In this document: one piece after another, positions 1 to 13,145 of the stretch
Layout of the letters: each line of letters begins with the position of its first letter
Position numbering within the stretch: the first letter of the stretch is position 1
Origin: Sipunculus nudus
Lineage: Eukaryota > Annelida > Sipuncula > Golfingiida > Sipunculidae
Assembly: GCA_026874595.1 (NCBI GenBank)
Contig: CM049311.1
Coordinates: 42,287,676 to 42,351,675, forward strand
DNA: 64,000 nt
Reading direction: 5' to 3'
Program-made: the position numbers and the translations under genes
Notes under the pieces: model-generated
Told to the model about the DNA's origin: nothing
The model's input: only the letters and a program-made list of their open reading frames with translations
Database searches by the model: none

Positions 1-59
1 TGGCGCCACCTGCATCGGCCTTTTTTGTACGGGGGTCATCAATGCCCGTATCATACTGA

Positions 60-1110
60 CAGCTACAAATAACTTCTTCTCTAAAACGAAATGGCCAAAT
101 TGTTTAATATCGCACAGAAATGATCCTAGGGTAGTGCTTTCTGAAGTTTTTTCAAATGGTTTCAGTTCAGTGACTTTTGGCTAAGTTATGGGAAGCTGAA
201 TTTAGTCATATGCCATAAAATCCCATTTTAGCTAAGTGGCTACAAAAATCTTCTTCTCATAAACCACTGGGCCAAATTCTTAAATCTCACACATTAATTA
301 TCCTTAGATGTTGATAATTCAAGTTTGTTCAAATGGTCTTAGTTAAGTGACTTTTGACTGAGTTATGGGAAGCTGAATTTAGTCATATGCCATAACAGCC
401 CATGTAAGCTAAGTGGCTACAAAAATCTTCTTCTCAAAAACCACTGGGCCAAATTCTAAAATCTCACACAATAATTATCCTTAGATGTTGATAGTTCAAG
501 TTTGTTCAAATGGTCTCAGTTCAGGGACTTTAAACTGAGTTATGGGAAGCTGAATTTAGTCATATGCCATAACAGCCCATGTAAGCTAAGTGGCTACAAA
601 AATCTTCTTCTCAAAAACCACTGGGCCAAATTCTAAAATCTCACACAATAATTATCCTTAGATGTTGATAGTTCAAGTTTGTTCAAATGGTCTCAATTCA
701 GGGACTTTTAACTGAGTTATGGGAAGCTGAATTTAGTCATATGCCATAACAGCCCATGTAAGCTAAGTGGCTACAAAAATCTTCTTCTCAAAAACCACTG
801 GGCCAAATTCTAAAATCTCACACAATAATTATCCTTAGATGTTGATAGTTCAAGTTTGTTCAAATGGTCTCAGTTCAGTGACTTTTGGCTGAGTTATTGG
901 AAGCTGAATTTAGTCATATGCCATAACAGCCCATGTTAGCTAAGTGGCTACAAAAATCTTCTTCTCAAAAACCACTGGGATAAATTCTTAAATCTCACAC
1001 AATAATTATCCTTAGAAGTTGTTAATTCAAGTTTGTTCAAATGGTTTTGGTTCAATGATTTTTGGCTGAGTTATGGGAAGCTGAACTTTGCCATTTTGCT
1101 GTATTTTCCC
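60..1110. repeat. 177-bp tandem array, about six units (family E)
   Basis: The segment ATGCCATAA recurs at 210, 387, 564, 741 and 918, exactly 177 bp apart. Each unit also holds a conserved CAAAAATCTTCTTCTCAAAAA block and a GGGAAGCTGAATTTAGTCAT block. The middle units are nearly identical and the outer ones more diverged, as expected for unequal exchange. The same phrases (TTCAAGTTTGTTCAAATGGT, GGAGCTA.CATC) appear, diverged, at 1400-1700 and 19300-20250, so this array is an expanded part of a wider repeat family. No coding potential is visible. Confidence 0.95.
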
Positions 1111-1399
1111 ATATGAGTTATTAACCTACAAAATGTTTTTCGACTGATGATACTGAGGCCAGTTTGTTTAATATTTTGCAAGAATAATTCCCTGAATCAT
1201 TCTAATAATAATTGTCTTTTATGGTTCCAAAAATGAATTTTGGCTGAATTATATGTCTAGCCTAGCACCAGTTTATCAGCATCCATTACGTCATGCCTCT
1301 AGACATTTAGATTTCAGAATATCTATGGAAAATATTGACAAGAATGTTTTTTTAAAAGCTTTTAAAAAATGTAGATTTATGATATTACAAATCATCTGT

Positions 1400-2592
1400 A
1401 CACTCATAATTTCTCAGGAATAGCAGGAGCTACCATCCCCAAATTTTATGCAATTATCAGTCACATATCAAATGTTGATGGATTCAGCTTATTTTTGCTG
1501 TCTGCATTTACTTAGATTTTACAGGGGAAAAGCTGAAAAAAAACTTTAAAAGTCTTCTTCTTGTAAACTGTCCAGCCAAATTGTTCAATATTTTACAGAA
1601 ATGATCCCAGAGGCGAACCTTCTCAAGTTTGTTCAAATGGTTTGTGTTGGATGAATTTTAGCAGAGTTACATAACAGGCCAAGATTGTGTATGTTTCTTG
1701 AATAGGTTGAGAAACTGAAAACTGTTTCAGATTTGGCAACAGATCAAGAGTTCATTCAGTGCAGCCAAATATAGGTCAACAGTTCAATCAGTGCAGCCAA
1801 GCACAAGGCATGTGATCATCTCATGGGTAGCATGTGATCACCTCATGAGTATCATGTGATCACCTCATGGGTGTCATGCCCCTTAGGGCTGCATATGGAG
1901 CCAATCTGTGAGCTTATGCAATTGTGTGGCTACTATTTCAGATTTGGCAATAGGCAAAAGGTCAGCCTGGATTTATTTATAGCTTTGGCAGACTGCCAAC
2001 TGTGTCAGATTATGCAACAGGTCAAGAGTTCACTCAGTGCAGCCAGGTACAGGTCAAAAGTTCACTCAGTCTAGCCAGGTGCAGGTCAAGAGTTCACTCA
2101 GTGCAGTAGCCTGAGCCAGTAATATGTCACAGTACACTCGGGGCAACAGCCTTTCTCACCTAAGCTTGGTCAGCCCCATGCATCAGACTCAAGGTAAGTT
2201 TGATGTATTGGCCTGATATTCTGACCTGTCTATGTGTCTTTAATGGCTTTCTCGTTCACAAGACAGGTGTCGCCATCTACAATGACTTTTGCAAAGTGTA
2301 TGTGCCTGCTTAATTCTCTGGAGGAATTTGATATATCAGCCTGAAATTGGGTATATTTATACATGTCAAATAGCTTTGTCGTATACATGACTGGTGGTGC
2401 CACCTACAATAATTTTTGTGTTGTGTGCACCTATGCCAGAATTTCAGCACTGATGTTTGTGTATTGTTTCTTGTTCAAAATGTTTAGTACTTGCATTGTT
2501 CATATATATGAAAAGTAGTGCTTCAGCATTGAAACGTTATACCTGGTGTATGTCCATATGCACAGGTTCGCATTAGGCCTGTAGGCCTTGTT
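1400..2592 (+). repeat. Family E repeat, 3' part
   Basis: It contains short direct repeats of the type CAACAGGTCAAGAGTTCACT followed by CAGTGCAGCCAGG, which recur at 15060-15410 and 20640-21010. Its right end matches 17430-17806: a GTGGTGCCACC segment, the phrase GCATTATACCTGGTGTAT (GTTATACC here), then a hairpin AGGCC-TGTA-GGCCT (2575-2588) directly followed by CTTGT. A short hairpin followed by CTTGT/CTAGT is also the 3' end of the Helentron-like families here, so E may be another such family; its 5' end was not found. Confidence 0.7.
1809..1874. repeat. 22-bp tandem repeat, three units
   Basis: Three units beginning CATGTGATCA start at 1809, 1831 and 1853, with a fourth start at 1875 that breaks off. 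Each unit carries the palindrome TGATCA. It lies inside the family E repeat. Confidence 0.9.
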
Positions 2593-2595
2593 TAG

Positions 2596-2835
2596 GTTAT
2601 TGTGTACAAGTATTTTCTCTCTCACTCTCTCTGTTCATTTGCTCTTTCTGTCTCTCCTTCTTTCTCTAGAGTTATTGTATGTGAGTATTCTCTCTTTTCT
2701 CTCTCTCTGTTCATTTCCTCTCTCTATCTCTCCTTCTTTCTCTCAGGTTATCGTATACAAGTATTTCCTCTTCTCTCTCTCTTTGTTCATTTTCTCTTTC
2801 TGTCTCTCTTTCTTTCTCTCAGGTTACATTGTGTA
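2596..2835. repeat. Pyrimidine-rich ~76-bp tandem repeat, three units
   Basis: Units start at about 2596, 2672 and 2748 with TTAT.GT.....AGTATT and continue as almost pure C/T (TCTCTCTCT, TTCTTTCTCTC). Two units end CTCAGG, so each resembles a polypyrimidine tract plus splice acceptor. Overlapping leucine/serine-rich open frames here are by-products of the C/T composition. Confidence 0.85.
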
Positions 2836-5155
2836 AAGTATTTTTAGCTCAGCTGACTATAAGTCATCTGAGCTATAGTCGTGGTCCATTGTCCGTCCTT
2901 TGTCTGTCTGTCCGTCCGTCCGTTCGTAGATGTGGCACGTTTTGAAACCGTAAGACCTAGGAATCCAAATTCAGCATAATGTCAGATGTCCCCAAGATAT
3001 CCTACCAAGCCGAAAACTGGGTCTTTGCGACTTTGTTCCTTTGAGGAATTAAGGAAAAACCTAAATTTTTTATTAAAAACCTATTTTCACACTTCAGGAC
3101 TGCCTAATATCAAAACTACTCATCTGTTTTTCCTCATATTTACCATAAATATTTCCCTATATAGTTCCTATGTACATGCCAGAAATTATGTCTGTATTAT
3201 ATAATTTAAAAAAGTTATGGGCCCAAACATAAAGCATTTTGTAAAAAATCAGGAAAGATATTTGATCACTTAACACAAAACATGTTAAAGCTATGGACTT
3301 TTTTTCCAGTAATATAACTTTAATTAATCAAAATTAAATAGTTTACCCAAAATTAGATCAAAATCTTTTAAATTTTTTGAAATATTAACAAAAATAAAAA
3401 ATTGGTACCTTAAATTTTGCCCAACTTTGACCATGGCACGTTTTTTTCCTGTGAGTACTGTGGATTTAATTTTCACAGCATGTTCTTTTTAGCATTTTGT
3501 CTGTTAACACCAAAAATTTGAAACCAGTTGATCAAAAACTGTAGCTTTTATTCATGTTTTCAAGCACCATGAAACATATTGTTTACATCAAGCGAGTGTT
3601 ATGCAATTTGCAAGAGCTCAGCTCCCCAGCTTCAGCTCTCAGTTCCTAAAATTTGGCATACAATTAGATGTCTCCAAAATCCCCTACCATGCCAAAAATT
3701 TGGTCACTAGGACTTAATACCTTCGAGATATTAATGAAAAACTTCATTTTTCCATTAAAACCCCATTGCTACACTTCAAGACTGCCTAATATCAAAACCA
3801 CTGATCTGACTTGAATCATATATAATATACATATATTTCTGTACATTCTCTATGCACATGCCAGAAATTATGTCAGTATTGTGTAATTGTTTTAAGTTAT
3901 GGGCCCAAACAAAATGCAATTTGTAAAAAATCAAGAAATATATTTACTCCCTTAACAAGAGGATTGCTGAAGCTAGAGATTTTTTGTCAGGGATGTAACA
4001 TTATTTTATCAAGATTCAATTGAATACCCAAAATTAGTTCTGAATTTTTCAAATTTTATAAGTTATTAGTTTATAAAATTAGTACCTTAAATTTTGCCAA
4101 AATTTGACCATGGCACGTTTGTTTTCTGTGAGCACTGTTGAAATAATTTTCATATCATGCACACATAAGGATTTAAGCTTTTTAGTTTAGAAAGCTGAAA
4201 GAAATTGGCCAAAAATTGTAGCTTTTATTAATGTTTTTATGAGACCATGGCAGACCTTAGCTCTCCCCAGCCCCTCTTGAGTCACCTGTATGTTGACTTG
4301 GTTGACCTTTAATCAAATTATGCACGCTTGACATGAGGCATACACTGGGGCAGCCAGGCAGCTTATGGCCAGCCACAGTTAATTGATCCAGGTGTCCAAC
4401 CCAACTCATCTAGTAGTTTTGACTAACAACATAACAATAAACAATAAATTAATAATTTTTTATTGGTTTTTAATAACAAATTAAAGAAAAATAGAAAAGG
4501 AATTTGTTAGTTGATAATAACAGGAAATTAACTTGCAGTTACTGATGATATAAGAATCTTGTATCGATTGATAGAGTGTCACGTATTCCAAATAACACCA
4601 TGCAATCACCTATGGTATTTTTCAGTTCAGTTTTAATGATAAAAAAATAAATCATATTATTCATTACTAATCATTAAGGATCATATGAAGGAAATTAATG
4701 ATAGACAAAGATGCAGTTGATAATATTAATCTAGATTCCTGCTGTGTCTAGTGTGTACATTGATGTAAAATTAGTCCAAAATGAATATATTACATTTATT
4801 TTTTTTTTAATATGAATAAAAGCCATAAAACTAGGTACTTATGATCATTATTTAAATGTGTGAATTTTGTAATTCTGGAGTCTCAACATCATGGTTTGGT
4901 GAAAACTGAATAAATACCAGACATGGTGCGAATACTTTGCAAATGTATTTGAATATGAATATGAATATGTACTGCATTATAAAATTTCTTGCTAAGAATG
5001 GGAATTCAGGTAAAAATGAAAGTATATGAATACCAGTGCAAATACTTTCAAAATGTATTCATGAATGCATTCATGAATATATTCTTTGATATTATTTTAA
5101 TAATCATTTCAGTTGTATTTTATTTTAAAAAATCATACGATTCTCTTATTATTGT

Positions 5156-7466
5156 ATCCCCAGACAAAGTCGGGGGATACTATGTTTTCATACCGGTCCC
5201 GTCGCCACCGCCGCTGCCGCCGCCGCATATAAATCTTGTTGGTGCAATAACCCAAAAAATATTTCACGGAACTTTACCAAACTTGGTATATGTATAGATA
5301 TGGGTAAGAGGACGACGCATATATAAAATGAGGTCATGACAGTTACTAGGAGAGTGTCCTTGACCTTGAATAGGTCCAATTTTGGGAAAAAATCACACAA
5401 GCATGGATTTATCCCAAAATCAAGTTGATGGAAGATCATGGATAGGGTTGTCATGTTCCAGAAACTGGTGGCGCCACCTATTATTCTTTACTTGTTTTTC
5501 GTGCCGTTTAATACCCCCAAAGTTGCCACCTTACAGTACTGTGAGCATTATAAGTCAAAAACTAATGGACAGATTTCTTTTATATTATGCATCTACATAG
5601 GTATGGGTTATGGGATGATGTTTATTTAAATTAGGGTCATGACCTTTCCTATGATAGTGGCCTTGACCTTGAATATTGCCATATATGGTGAAAATCACAC
5701 ACCTCTTATGATATCTCCAGTGTTGATAGCCATATGGATTTCAAACATGACTTATGTATGGCCCACCACTAAAGTAAGAACCCTATAGGTTCTAGGGTCA
5801 TGAGGTCAAAGGTCAAGGTCACTGGACTGGCATTTTAAAAGATACTGTGGATGCATTTTAAGCCAAACTTTCATCCTAGGTCTTCCATCTTGAATATATA
5901 GCTCACTTGCCAATAGTGGATGATCCATATAAATTTTTGGGTCACAAGGTCAAAGGTCAAGGCCACAGGAGCCATCTGTCCAAAATTTAGTTTCTGGATG
6001 ATAATATCTTCCTTTATTGATGTATGGATTTCAAACTTGACTTGTATATGATCCATTGGAAAAGCAAGACCCGAATTTATTTTGGGGTCATGAAGTCAAA
6101 GGTCAAGGTCACAGGAAACCTCTTTAAAAAGATTGTGGATGCATTTTCAGCCAAACAATTCATCTCAGATCTTTCATCTTTCACATAAAGTTCACCTGCC
6201 AAGATTGGAAGACCCCTATCAATTTTTGAGGTCACAAGGTCAAAGGTGAAGGTCACAGGAGCCATCTGTCAAAAAATTAGTTTCTGGATGATAATATCTT
6301 CTTTTATTGATGTATGGATTTCAAACTTGACTTGTATATGTTCCATTGGAAAAGCAAGACCAAAATTGATTTTGGGGTCATGAGGTCAAAGGTCAAGGTC
6401 ACAGGACACATCTTAAAAAAGATGTGGATGCATTTTCAGCCAAACATTTCATCTCAGATCTTTCATCTTGCACATATAGTTCACCTGCCAAGAGAGGAAG
6501 AAACCTATATATTTTGAGGTCACTAGGTCAAAGGTGAAGGTCACAGGAGCCATCTGTCCAAAAATTAGTTTCTGGATGATAATTTCTTTTTTTATTAATG
6601 TATGGATTTCAAACTTGACTTGTATATGTCCTATTGGAAAAGCAAGACCAAAATTGATTCTGGGGTCATGAGGTGAAAGGTCAAGGTCACGGGAAACCTC
6701 TTTAAAAAGATTGTGGATGCATTTTCAGCCAAACAATTCATCTCAGATCTTTCATCTTGCACATAATGTTCACCTGCCAAGAGTGGAAGACCCCTATCAT
6801 TTTTTGAGGTCACAAGGTCAAAGATGAAGGTCACAGGAGCCATCTGTCCAAAAATTTGTTTCTGGATGATGATTCCTACTTTTATTGATGTATGGATTTC
6901 AAACTTGACTTGTATATATGTCCAATTGGAAAAGCAAGACCAAAATTGATTCTGGGGTCATGAGGTCAAAGGTCAAGGTCACAGGACACATCTTTAAAAA
7001 GATATGGATGCATTTTCAGCCAAACATTTTATCTCAGATCTTTCATCTTGCACATATAGTTCTCCTGCCAAGAGAGGAAGAACACTATCAATTTTGAGTT
7101 CACAAGGTCAAAGGTGAAGGTCACAGGAGCCATCAGTCCAAAAATTAGTTTCATGATGATAATTCCTGCTTTATTGATGTATAGATTTCAAACCTGACTT
7201 GCATATGTCCCATTGGAAAAGCAAGACCCGAATTGATTTTGGTGTCATGAGGTCAAAGGTCAAGGTCACAGGACACATCTTTAAAAAGATCAAGGTCACA
7301 GGACCAACATCTTCAACAAGATTGTTGATTGTTAGATGGAAGAAACAATAAATATGCCAAGTGTCAGTATATGCTGCTAAAAGGGGGGTCTATTCTTGAA
7401 GGGGGGGGGGGGGGCCTATTATGTCTGGGGATACTCTGGCACCTGCAGTGCCAAGAAATGTCTAGT
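5156..7466 (+). mobile_element. B1: Helentron-like element (family B) with central satellite
   Basis: The 5' end is a hairpin TATCCCCAGAC-AAA-GTCGGGGGATA, followed by CCGCCGCC-type sequence. The body (5790-7310) is an array of ~145-bp half-units that alternate in two versions, each centred on a GGTCAAAGGT.AAGGTCA motif. The 3' end has a run of 14 G (7401-7414), the subterminal inverted repeat GTCTGGGGATA (7423), hairpin TGGCAC-CTGCA-GTGCCA (7437-7453), a 9-base spacer and CTAGT (7462-7466). A second copy, B2, has identical ends. Open frames across the array are repetitive and not genes. Confidence 0.85.
5790..7310 (+). repeat. Array of nuclear-receptor-type direct repeats
   Basis: About eleven copies of a GGTCAAAGGT core occur every ~145 bp. 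In the best copies the sequence is AGGTCAAAGGTCAAGGTCA: a perfect DR1 (two AGGTCA half-sites one base apart) overlapping TCAAGGTCA, the extended half-site of the FTZ-F1/ERR type. Alternate copies read AGGTCAAAGGTGAAGGTCA. The match to receptor half-sites is seen in the sequence; binding is inference. Confidence 0.75.
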
Positions 7467-7760
7467 TTTTAATAAAAATTATATTTGGGACAATTTGTGA
7501 TTATTTTTTTAATAAATAGTTAAACTCTTATATTATATGTTCTGCTTATAAGTTATATGGCTAAGTCAAAATCTGTGTGACAATAGCACTCCATTTGTCA
7601 ATAAAATAAATGAAATCAATCCTCTTCCCTAAGCTAAACACCCACAACTCATAATACAGCTTATTTTTATTTTCACACAAAACAAGCATATGCCTCATTT
7701 CTAAATCATATTTTTTTATCATAAATAACAGCTGAGCGCCTTGACCCATGGGTCCCTTGT

Positions 7761-9559
7761 TTTCTCTCTCTCACACATGAATTATTATTTTGAAAATATT
7801 AAATAAACCATATAATTTTGTTTTATATGCAAGAGACAACTAATAAGAAAAAAACCAAAAGAGAATAGAAAAAGTCAAAATTATATATGTGAAACAGTAA
7901 TAAATATGTAATAAACAAATGTTATATATGATTTTATACGTGAGAGCCATAACGTGAAAATTATGAGAGTAATGAGAGTTTGTGGGTTTGCGCTGATTGA
8001 TTAATCAAAGGGCAACTTAATTAGTCCCGTTATTCAAACAATCAGTTAATTATCAAGCGACCTCGCTTCCTTTGAAGTGAAGTGATAGTGTGATAGGTGC
8101 AGGTTTCTCTGTCATATATCCCTGATGTGATACGGGGTTTCCAAACTGACTTCCTACTCTTGTTACTTGGAAATGTGCATAGTTTTTGACTGACAGTATG
8201 GCAGCACATGGATTATGTGATATATTGGAATAAAAATAAGAATTCACCGAAATCCTAGCTTATATATCTTGCATATTTACATTAGTTGGCAGAGCATGTT
8301 GACCGCACGCCGGTTATTATAGTAGATATCGGTTGTTTATTTAACTTTTGATTGCATGTTGATTCATTATTGTAACTCTGACAAACACAGATAATATTAG
8401 GATACAATTATTTCAGTTTTCACAAAAGATACGTCAGGGAGGAAAAAAATATAACGGTAAAAACCTAAAGCTCTTTGAATAGTAATTCATGTACACAGGT
8501 ATAATAAAATCATACTTATACCATGTTTGATCTACATATATAGTTTTATTATTTTAGTTTGGCTTTCTCATAAATCTTCAATACCCGGCTACTTACGTGT
8601 GTAATAAAGTCACATTATTATAACATAGCGTCTAAATGGGACCCGTCCAACTGGGACCTGTCTAACTGGAACCCATCCAAATGGGACCGTCTTAATGAAA
8701 CCTGTCCATCTGGGGCCCGTCCATCTGACACGTAATTGTCCGCATGTAGCCCTGGCTTCCATGCTCACTCCGTGCGGTTCTCTATGCTGGAAACCTTCGC
8801 TGCATATATGCAGTTATATAGCATGTAATTGTTTATCAGTGTTTATCCATCTGTTGAGGCAAGGAAGACTGGGGTTAATTAAAACTTGAATAAAACTGTC
8901 GTTAACGACCTTGTGTTTTCTCAGAATGTGTAATAAAAATCTCTGATGACAAAATTACTGCCCTTGATCCACGGATATGACCAAGCTGAGGACAGATTAC
9001 TCTGGCACGTGGCTTTTTCATGTACTCATGTGGTACAACTTTGGCGTTCTTATCAATTTTGATTATACAAAATGTTCAGAGGTCAGTAGCAATCCTGTTT
9101 TTTTAACACACATAAATAGTCATGATGTTATTGATTTCTGACACAAACAATCATTAGAAATTTAAAATTAATGAGCAATGACGGAAAGTATGAGAAATCC
9201 TTGGCTCTTCTATTATCGCCCACCTGCCGATTCTGGATGTCAGATGATTTTCATTTCTGCAAAGTACTTAAAGTATGGACCTGTTATATTTATTAATCTT
9301 AGAATCTTTATGATGCCCAATAATATGTTACAAGATTGAACAACAAAACAATTACTAATGACAATTTTATAGTTTAAGAAAAGTGGGAGTGGTGTCGATG
9401 TCAAAAACAAGTGGCCAGTCATACAATTCACCTTTCCCCAGTTGCCTGTCATACTACTCTCGATGGTCATGTATGCTGGTTCTGACCTGTTTTGACCCCC
9501 AGAATGGCTTAAAAAAAAAGCTTTACCTGATATTTACCCTGAAAATGTATATTCGGCTT
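7761..9559. other. No gene recognised
   Basis: AT-rich sequence between A1 and the next E repeat. Around 8630-8730 a degenerate short repeat reads GGGACCCGTCCAACTG / GGGACCTGTCTAACTG / GGGCCCGTCCATCTG. Nothing else stood out. Confidence 0.5.
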
Positions 9560-10330
9560 ATATGCGAGATTGACTTATATGCGAGAATTTTGTGCAAATG
9601 TTGGTCATGTGACTCATATTTGAAATTGCAGTTTTTGTGGTGCCACCTACATAGACCTGTTTTTTTACGGTCAGAAACCTTGTAATTTTAGCCACTTTCA
9701 GCTTTAAAATGTTTCATGATGAAACTGTCAAGCTGAATGGTTTAATTTTCACAAGAATATTCTAGGATACGTTTTTTTTTTCAATTATATTTAATTGATT
9801 TTTGGTAGAGTCATAGAAAGCTTAAGTTAGTCTTGAGGCCATTAGTAAGCCTATTTTAAAATGAGGGTTGCAAAAGTCTCCTCCTGCAAAACTTTTGTTT
9901 CAATTTATGTAACATTGCACAAAAATGATTTTTAGGTGGCCTTTGTTCAAGTTTACTTAAATGATTTTTTGGCACAATTATTAAACCTTTAAAATTGAAA
10001 GGACTGCATTTTTATTATTCTCAACATTTTTTATAAAAATCTTTTGAATGCATCCAATAAAAAAGCATTTTAGCCAAAGTTTTTTCAGTATGTGTAAACA
10101 GATTTACCCACAGGCAAAGATTTTGTCTGTATCTATAAATAGCTTGGCAGACTGTCAACTATTTCAGATTTGGCAACAGGCCAAATAATGTAGACTGTGA
10201 AGTATTTCTGTAGGAATTTGATGCCCAAATTGCAAAAATGACTGATTTAGCATAAACAAGATATGAACTAATGAAAAATGTTAGGTAACAAATTTTCAGA
10301 TCCCTCCAACACCGAAAATCCAAGATGGCA
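9560..10330 (+). repeat. Family E repeat copy
   Basis: Closely similar to 20060-20690, including GTGACTCATATTTGAAATTG, a G(G/C)CACCTACATAGACCTG segment, AGAATATTCTAGGATA and GTGTAAACAGATTTACC. It has no coding potential and lacks the CAGTGCAGCCAGG repeats of other copies. Confidence 0.8.
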
Positions 10331-10479
10331 GCCTTCACCCATGCATGGGAATTATTGAGTGTAGGGAATATACATGTAGTGTACTTGCATGTGTAACAGA
10401 ACGTTTTCTTGGGAACTGAATAGGATAGTCCTTGCTTTCAATTTATTTGCACTTAAGCTGAGGAATGAATGCAGGTTAT

Positions 10480-11960
10480 AAATTTGTTATGAACCCTGCG
10501 ACCCCAAGAAATCCAAGATGGCCACCACTGCAGTCTTAACATAGCGATATATTATACTGTAATTGTATCCGCCAAAACAGAGTTTTGCGGATACTATGTT
10601 TTCAGCTGGACGCCGCCGCCGCCGCCGCCGCCGCGTAGGTGTCCGGAGAACTCCTCCGTATCCGCTGGGCGGAATTTTTCCGAAACCCGGGATTATGTTC
10701 GGGTCACATGTGAACTGCTGCGCCCCGATTTTGTTTTGACCTCTGACCTTTCCTCTGGGCTCTGCGTCCGTTTGTGCGTCTGTTTCCACACATAAACCCA
10801 CATATCTCGGGAACCGTTTGACCGATCAGGAAAATTTTTTTGCACAAATGTAGCCCTCGGAGAGCTTTATAACATACACCAAAAATGGTGGCGCCACCTG
10901 CAACCATGTTTGCACAGTGTCCATCTGTTTGTCTGCCTTGGGTTAAAATCACTCATATCTCTGCAGTGACTTGACTATTTCACCTGAAATTTGGCATGCG
11001 TATACATCCTGGATAGCTTTTCTGATTTTATGACAGGTGGCGCCACCTACATTCACGTTTACGCTGCAGACATCCAAGCTCATATCTCAGGAACCGTTTG
11101 ACCGATCAGGAAAATTTTTTTGCACAAATGTAGCCCTTGGAGAGCTTTATAACATACACAAAAAATGGTGGCGCCACCTGCAACCATGTTTGCACAGTGT
11201 CCAGCTGTTCGTCTGCCTCGGGTTAAAATCACTCATATCTCTGCAGTGGTTTGAATAATTCACCTGAAATTCTGCATGCTTATACATCCTGGATAGCTTT
11301 TCTGATTTTATGACAGGTGGCGCCAGCTACAATCAAGTTTACGCTGCAGACATCCAAGCTCATATCTAGGGAACCGTTTGACCGATTGGGCCAAAATTTT
11401 GCATGTGTATAGTTCTCACAAAGCTCTTTATCATACGCTAAACTGGTGGCGCCACCTGCAACCCTTTTTGGCACAGCGTCCATCTGTTTGTCTGCCAAGG
11501 GCAAAAATCACTCATATACAATATAGTGGTTTGACTTATCTGCCTTAAATTTTGCACATGTATACAACTTGGACGGCTTTCTGGATTTTTTGGTAGGTAG
11601 CGCAACCTACATACACAACTTGGCTGCAGACATCCATGCTGATATGCAACACTTCACCCGTTCCACTCTGATTTAGGCGGATACAAGTAGTCGCTTGTCG
11701 ACTACCCGTATTCTAGTTGTCGGTTAAAACTGAATGATATTGGATCCATTTATACGTTTATAATGTGTTCTGTCGATTGCAATTAAAAAGGAGTTTTTAT
11801 GAGCTCTGTGACCCCAGGGAATCCAAAAGGGGGGCTATGGCAATCTTAATATAGAGATAATGATAAAATAGTGTAATTGTTGCATAAAATTTAATGATAT
11901 TAGATAACTGGATCGATTTATGCTTTTTTAAATGTGTGTTCTGTTAATTGCAATTGGCAA
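10480..11960. repeat. Tandemly repeated host sequence interrupted by D1
   Basis: Left of D1 (10485-10566) the sequence reads TGCGACCCCAAGAAATCCAA ... GTCTTAACATAGCGATA ... ACTGTAATTG. After D1 a related unit follows (11806-11960): TGTGACCCCAGGGAATCCAA ... AATCTTAATATAGAGATA ... GTGTAATTG, continuing without interruption. D1 therefore sits inside one unit and the next unit shows the unoccupied site. Confidence 0.75.
10567..11717 (+). mobile_element. D1: Helentron-like element (family D)
   Basis: The 5' end hairpin is TATCCGCCAAAAC-AGA-GTTTTGCGGATA. The body alternates two diverged units, each marked by the palindrome GGTGGCGCCACC or a one-base variant, at 10887, 11036, 11167, 11316 and 11445 (spacings 149, 131, 149, 129). 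The 3' end has GGCGGATA (11677), hairpin GTAGTCG-CTTGT-CGACTAC (11687-11705) and CTAGT (11713-11717). D2 and D3 share these ends. No gene is present, so it would depend on proteins made elsewhere. Confidence 0.85.
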
Positions 11961-13145
11961 GATTTTGTCGGAAGCTCACAGAGGGTACGCAAGGTCAAAA
12001 TCAAATGTATTTACTAATATTTTAAAGCATAAAAATATCTTGGGCACTACACTCATATATTATGTGGTATGGTGATCAAAAGAAAAGAGACCTTATGAAA
12101 TTGATTCTCGTGATCTCTTTTTTATATTGTTGATTCTCGCATAGTAGTACTACATGGTATAGGTGCCTACCATATTACAACAAAGCAAACATTTAGAATC
12201 AATTTGTGTGGTTATATGGAAGATTCCAAGATTCCAAAATCCTTGTTGGTGGTCTTGATACAGAAATATTCATTTCATATTAAACTATTCCAAGTACCTT
12301 GTAGAACAGGGGAATCGGTAGAAACCGTTGTCTGAATATTTTATATTTCTAGATAGTTTATCTGAATATGAACTGAAACAGGTCTAATTGTTACAAGTTA
12401 TAGATAAGGTACTCGAGTTAAAAAGAGACCATTAATACAGACAAAAAAATAATCAGCCATAAAAGAAAGCACATAAAGAAAAGAAGGCACATCTACATAT
12501 GTAAAACGCATTATTCCTAATCGAAAGTTTGCACATTACGAGAATACAATTATCTCTACGGTACACTTGTTGGATAAAAAAGACCATGTAGATCTGGGCA
12601 TAAAGGCTATACCACGGATGGATTTTTTTTAATCATTGAATTTATTTTTTGGTTGCAGGTAGCTGCCTCCATTTAGTACTGCAAACTTAACTACATATAG
12701 TTTCACAAGCTTCCTCTCATTTTATATCCTGGCGTTAACCAAGCCCCAATGACTATTGCACCTTCCCGTCCTGGGTGCATAGTCATCCCCATTGCTGGGT
12801 AATACCACCGAGGATCCCCCGAAAGGCGCACCTGTTTGTGAGTGAAACATGACGGTTTGGCACGACCTTCTCATTACACCTGGATGGAATATATGTCGAA
12901 TGTGCATCAACCAGGGAAGATGAAATGCCATCCTAATCTAAACCATCAGCTGTTTTCAGTGGTGAAAACTGCTCCCCCCCCCCAAGCCTGTTTAGCGCTA
13001 ACACCTCTCATGTTATTTGAATCTTTTCCCATTTATTTGTGATTATTTTTTATTTTATTTTTATTCCCCAGCAATTAAATTATTAATTGACTTATGTGTG
13101 ATTTGTTCCGTTAAGATAACGTCTAAATATTTGTATACATATATA
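11961..13145. other. No gene recognised
   Basis: AT-rich, apparently single-copy within the window. Positions 12740-12930 are richer in G+C and open on the minus strand for about 70 codons, but no family was recognised and no splice context supports it. Confidence 0.4.

Larger units (their letters stand above)
2845..7760 (+). mobile_element. A1: Helentron-like element (family A), interrupted by B1
   Basis: The left end is AGCTCAGCTGAC, then TATAA, then GTCATCTGAGCT: a 5' hairpin. A GTCCGTCCGTC-rich stretch follows, then two diverged internal units (about 2940-3590 and 3640-4310). The right end has a second arm CAGCTGAGCG (about 7730), a hairpin around GACCCATGGGTC and the terminus CTTGT at 7756-7760. 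B1 (5156-7466) is inserted inside. Positions 2845-5140 closely match 61725-64000. No intact gene is present. Subterminal inverted repeats plus a 3' hairpin fit the Helentron/HINE group; the family name is mine. Confidence 0.75.

Noticed and set aside
2588-2847. Leucine/serine-rich open frames resembling membrane segments
   Set aside because: They are translations of the C/T-rich 76-bp tandem repeat.
12722-12931. Minus-strand frame of about 70 codons in a GC-richer patch
   Set aside because: No recognised domain, no supporting splice sites, and an overlapping frame on the other strand.
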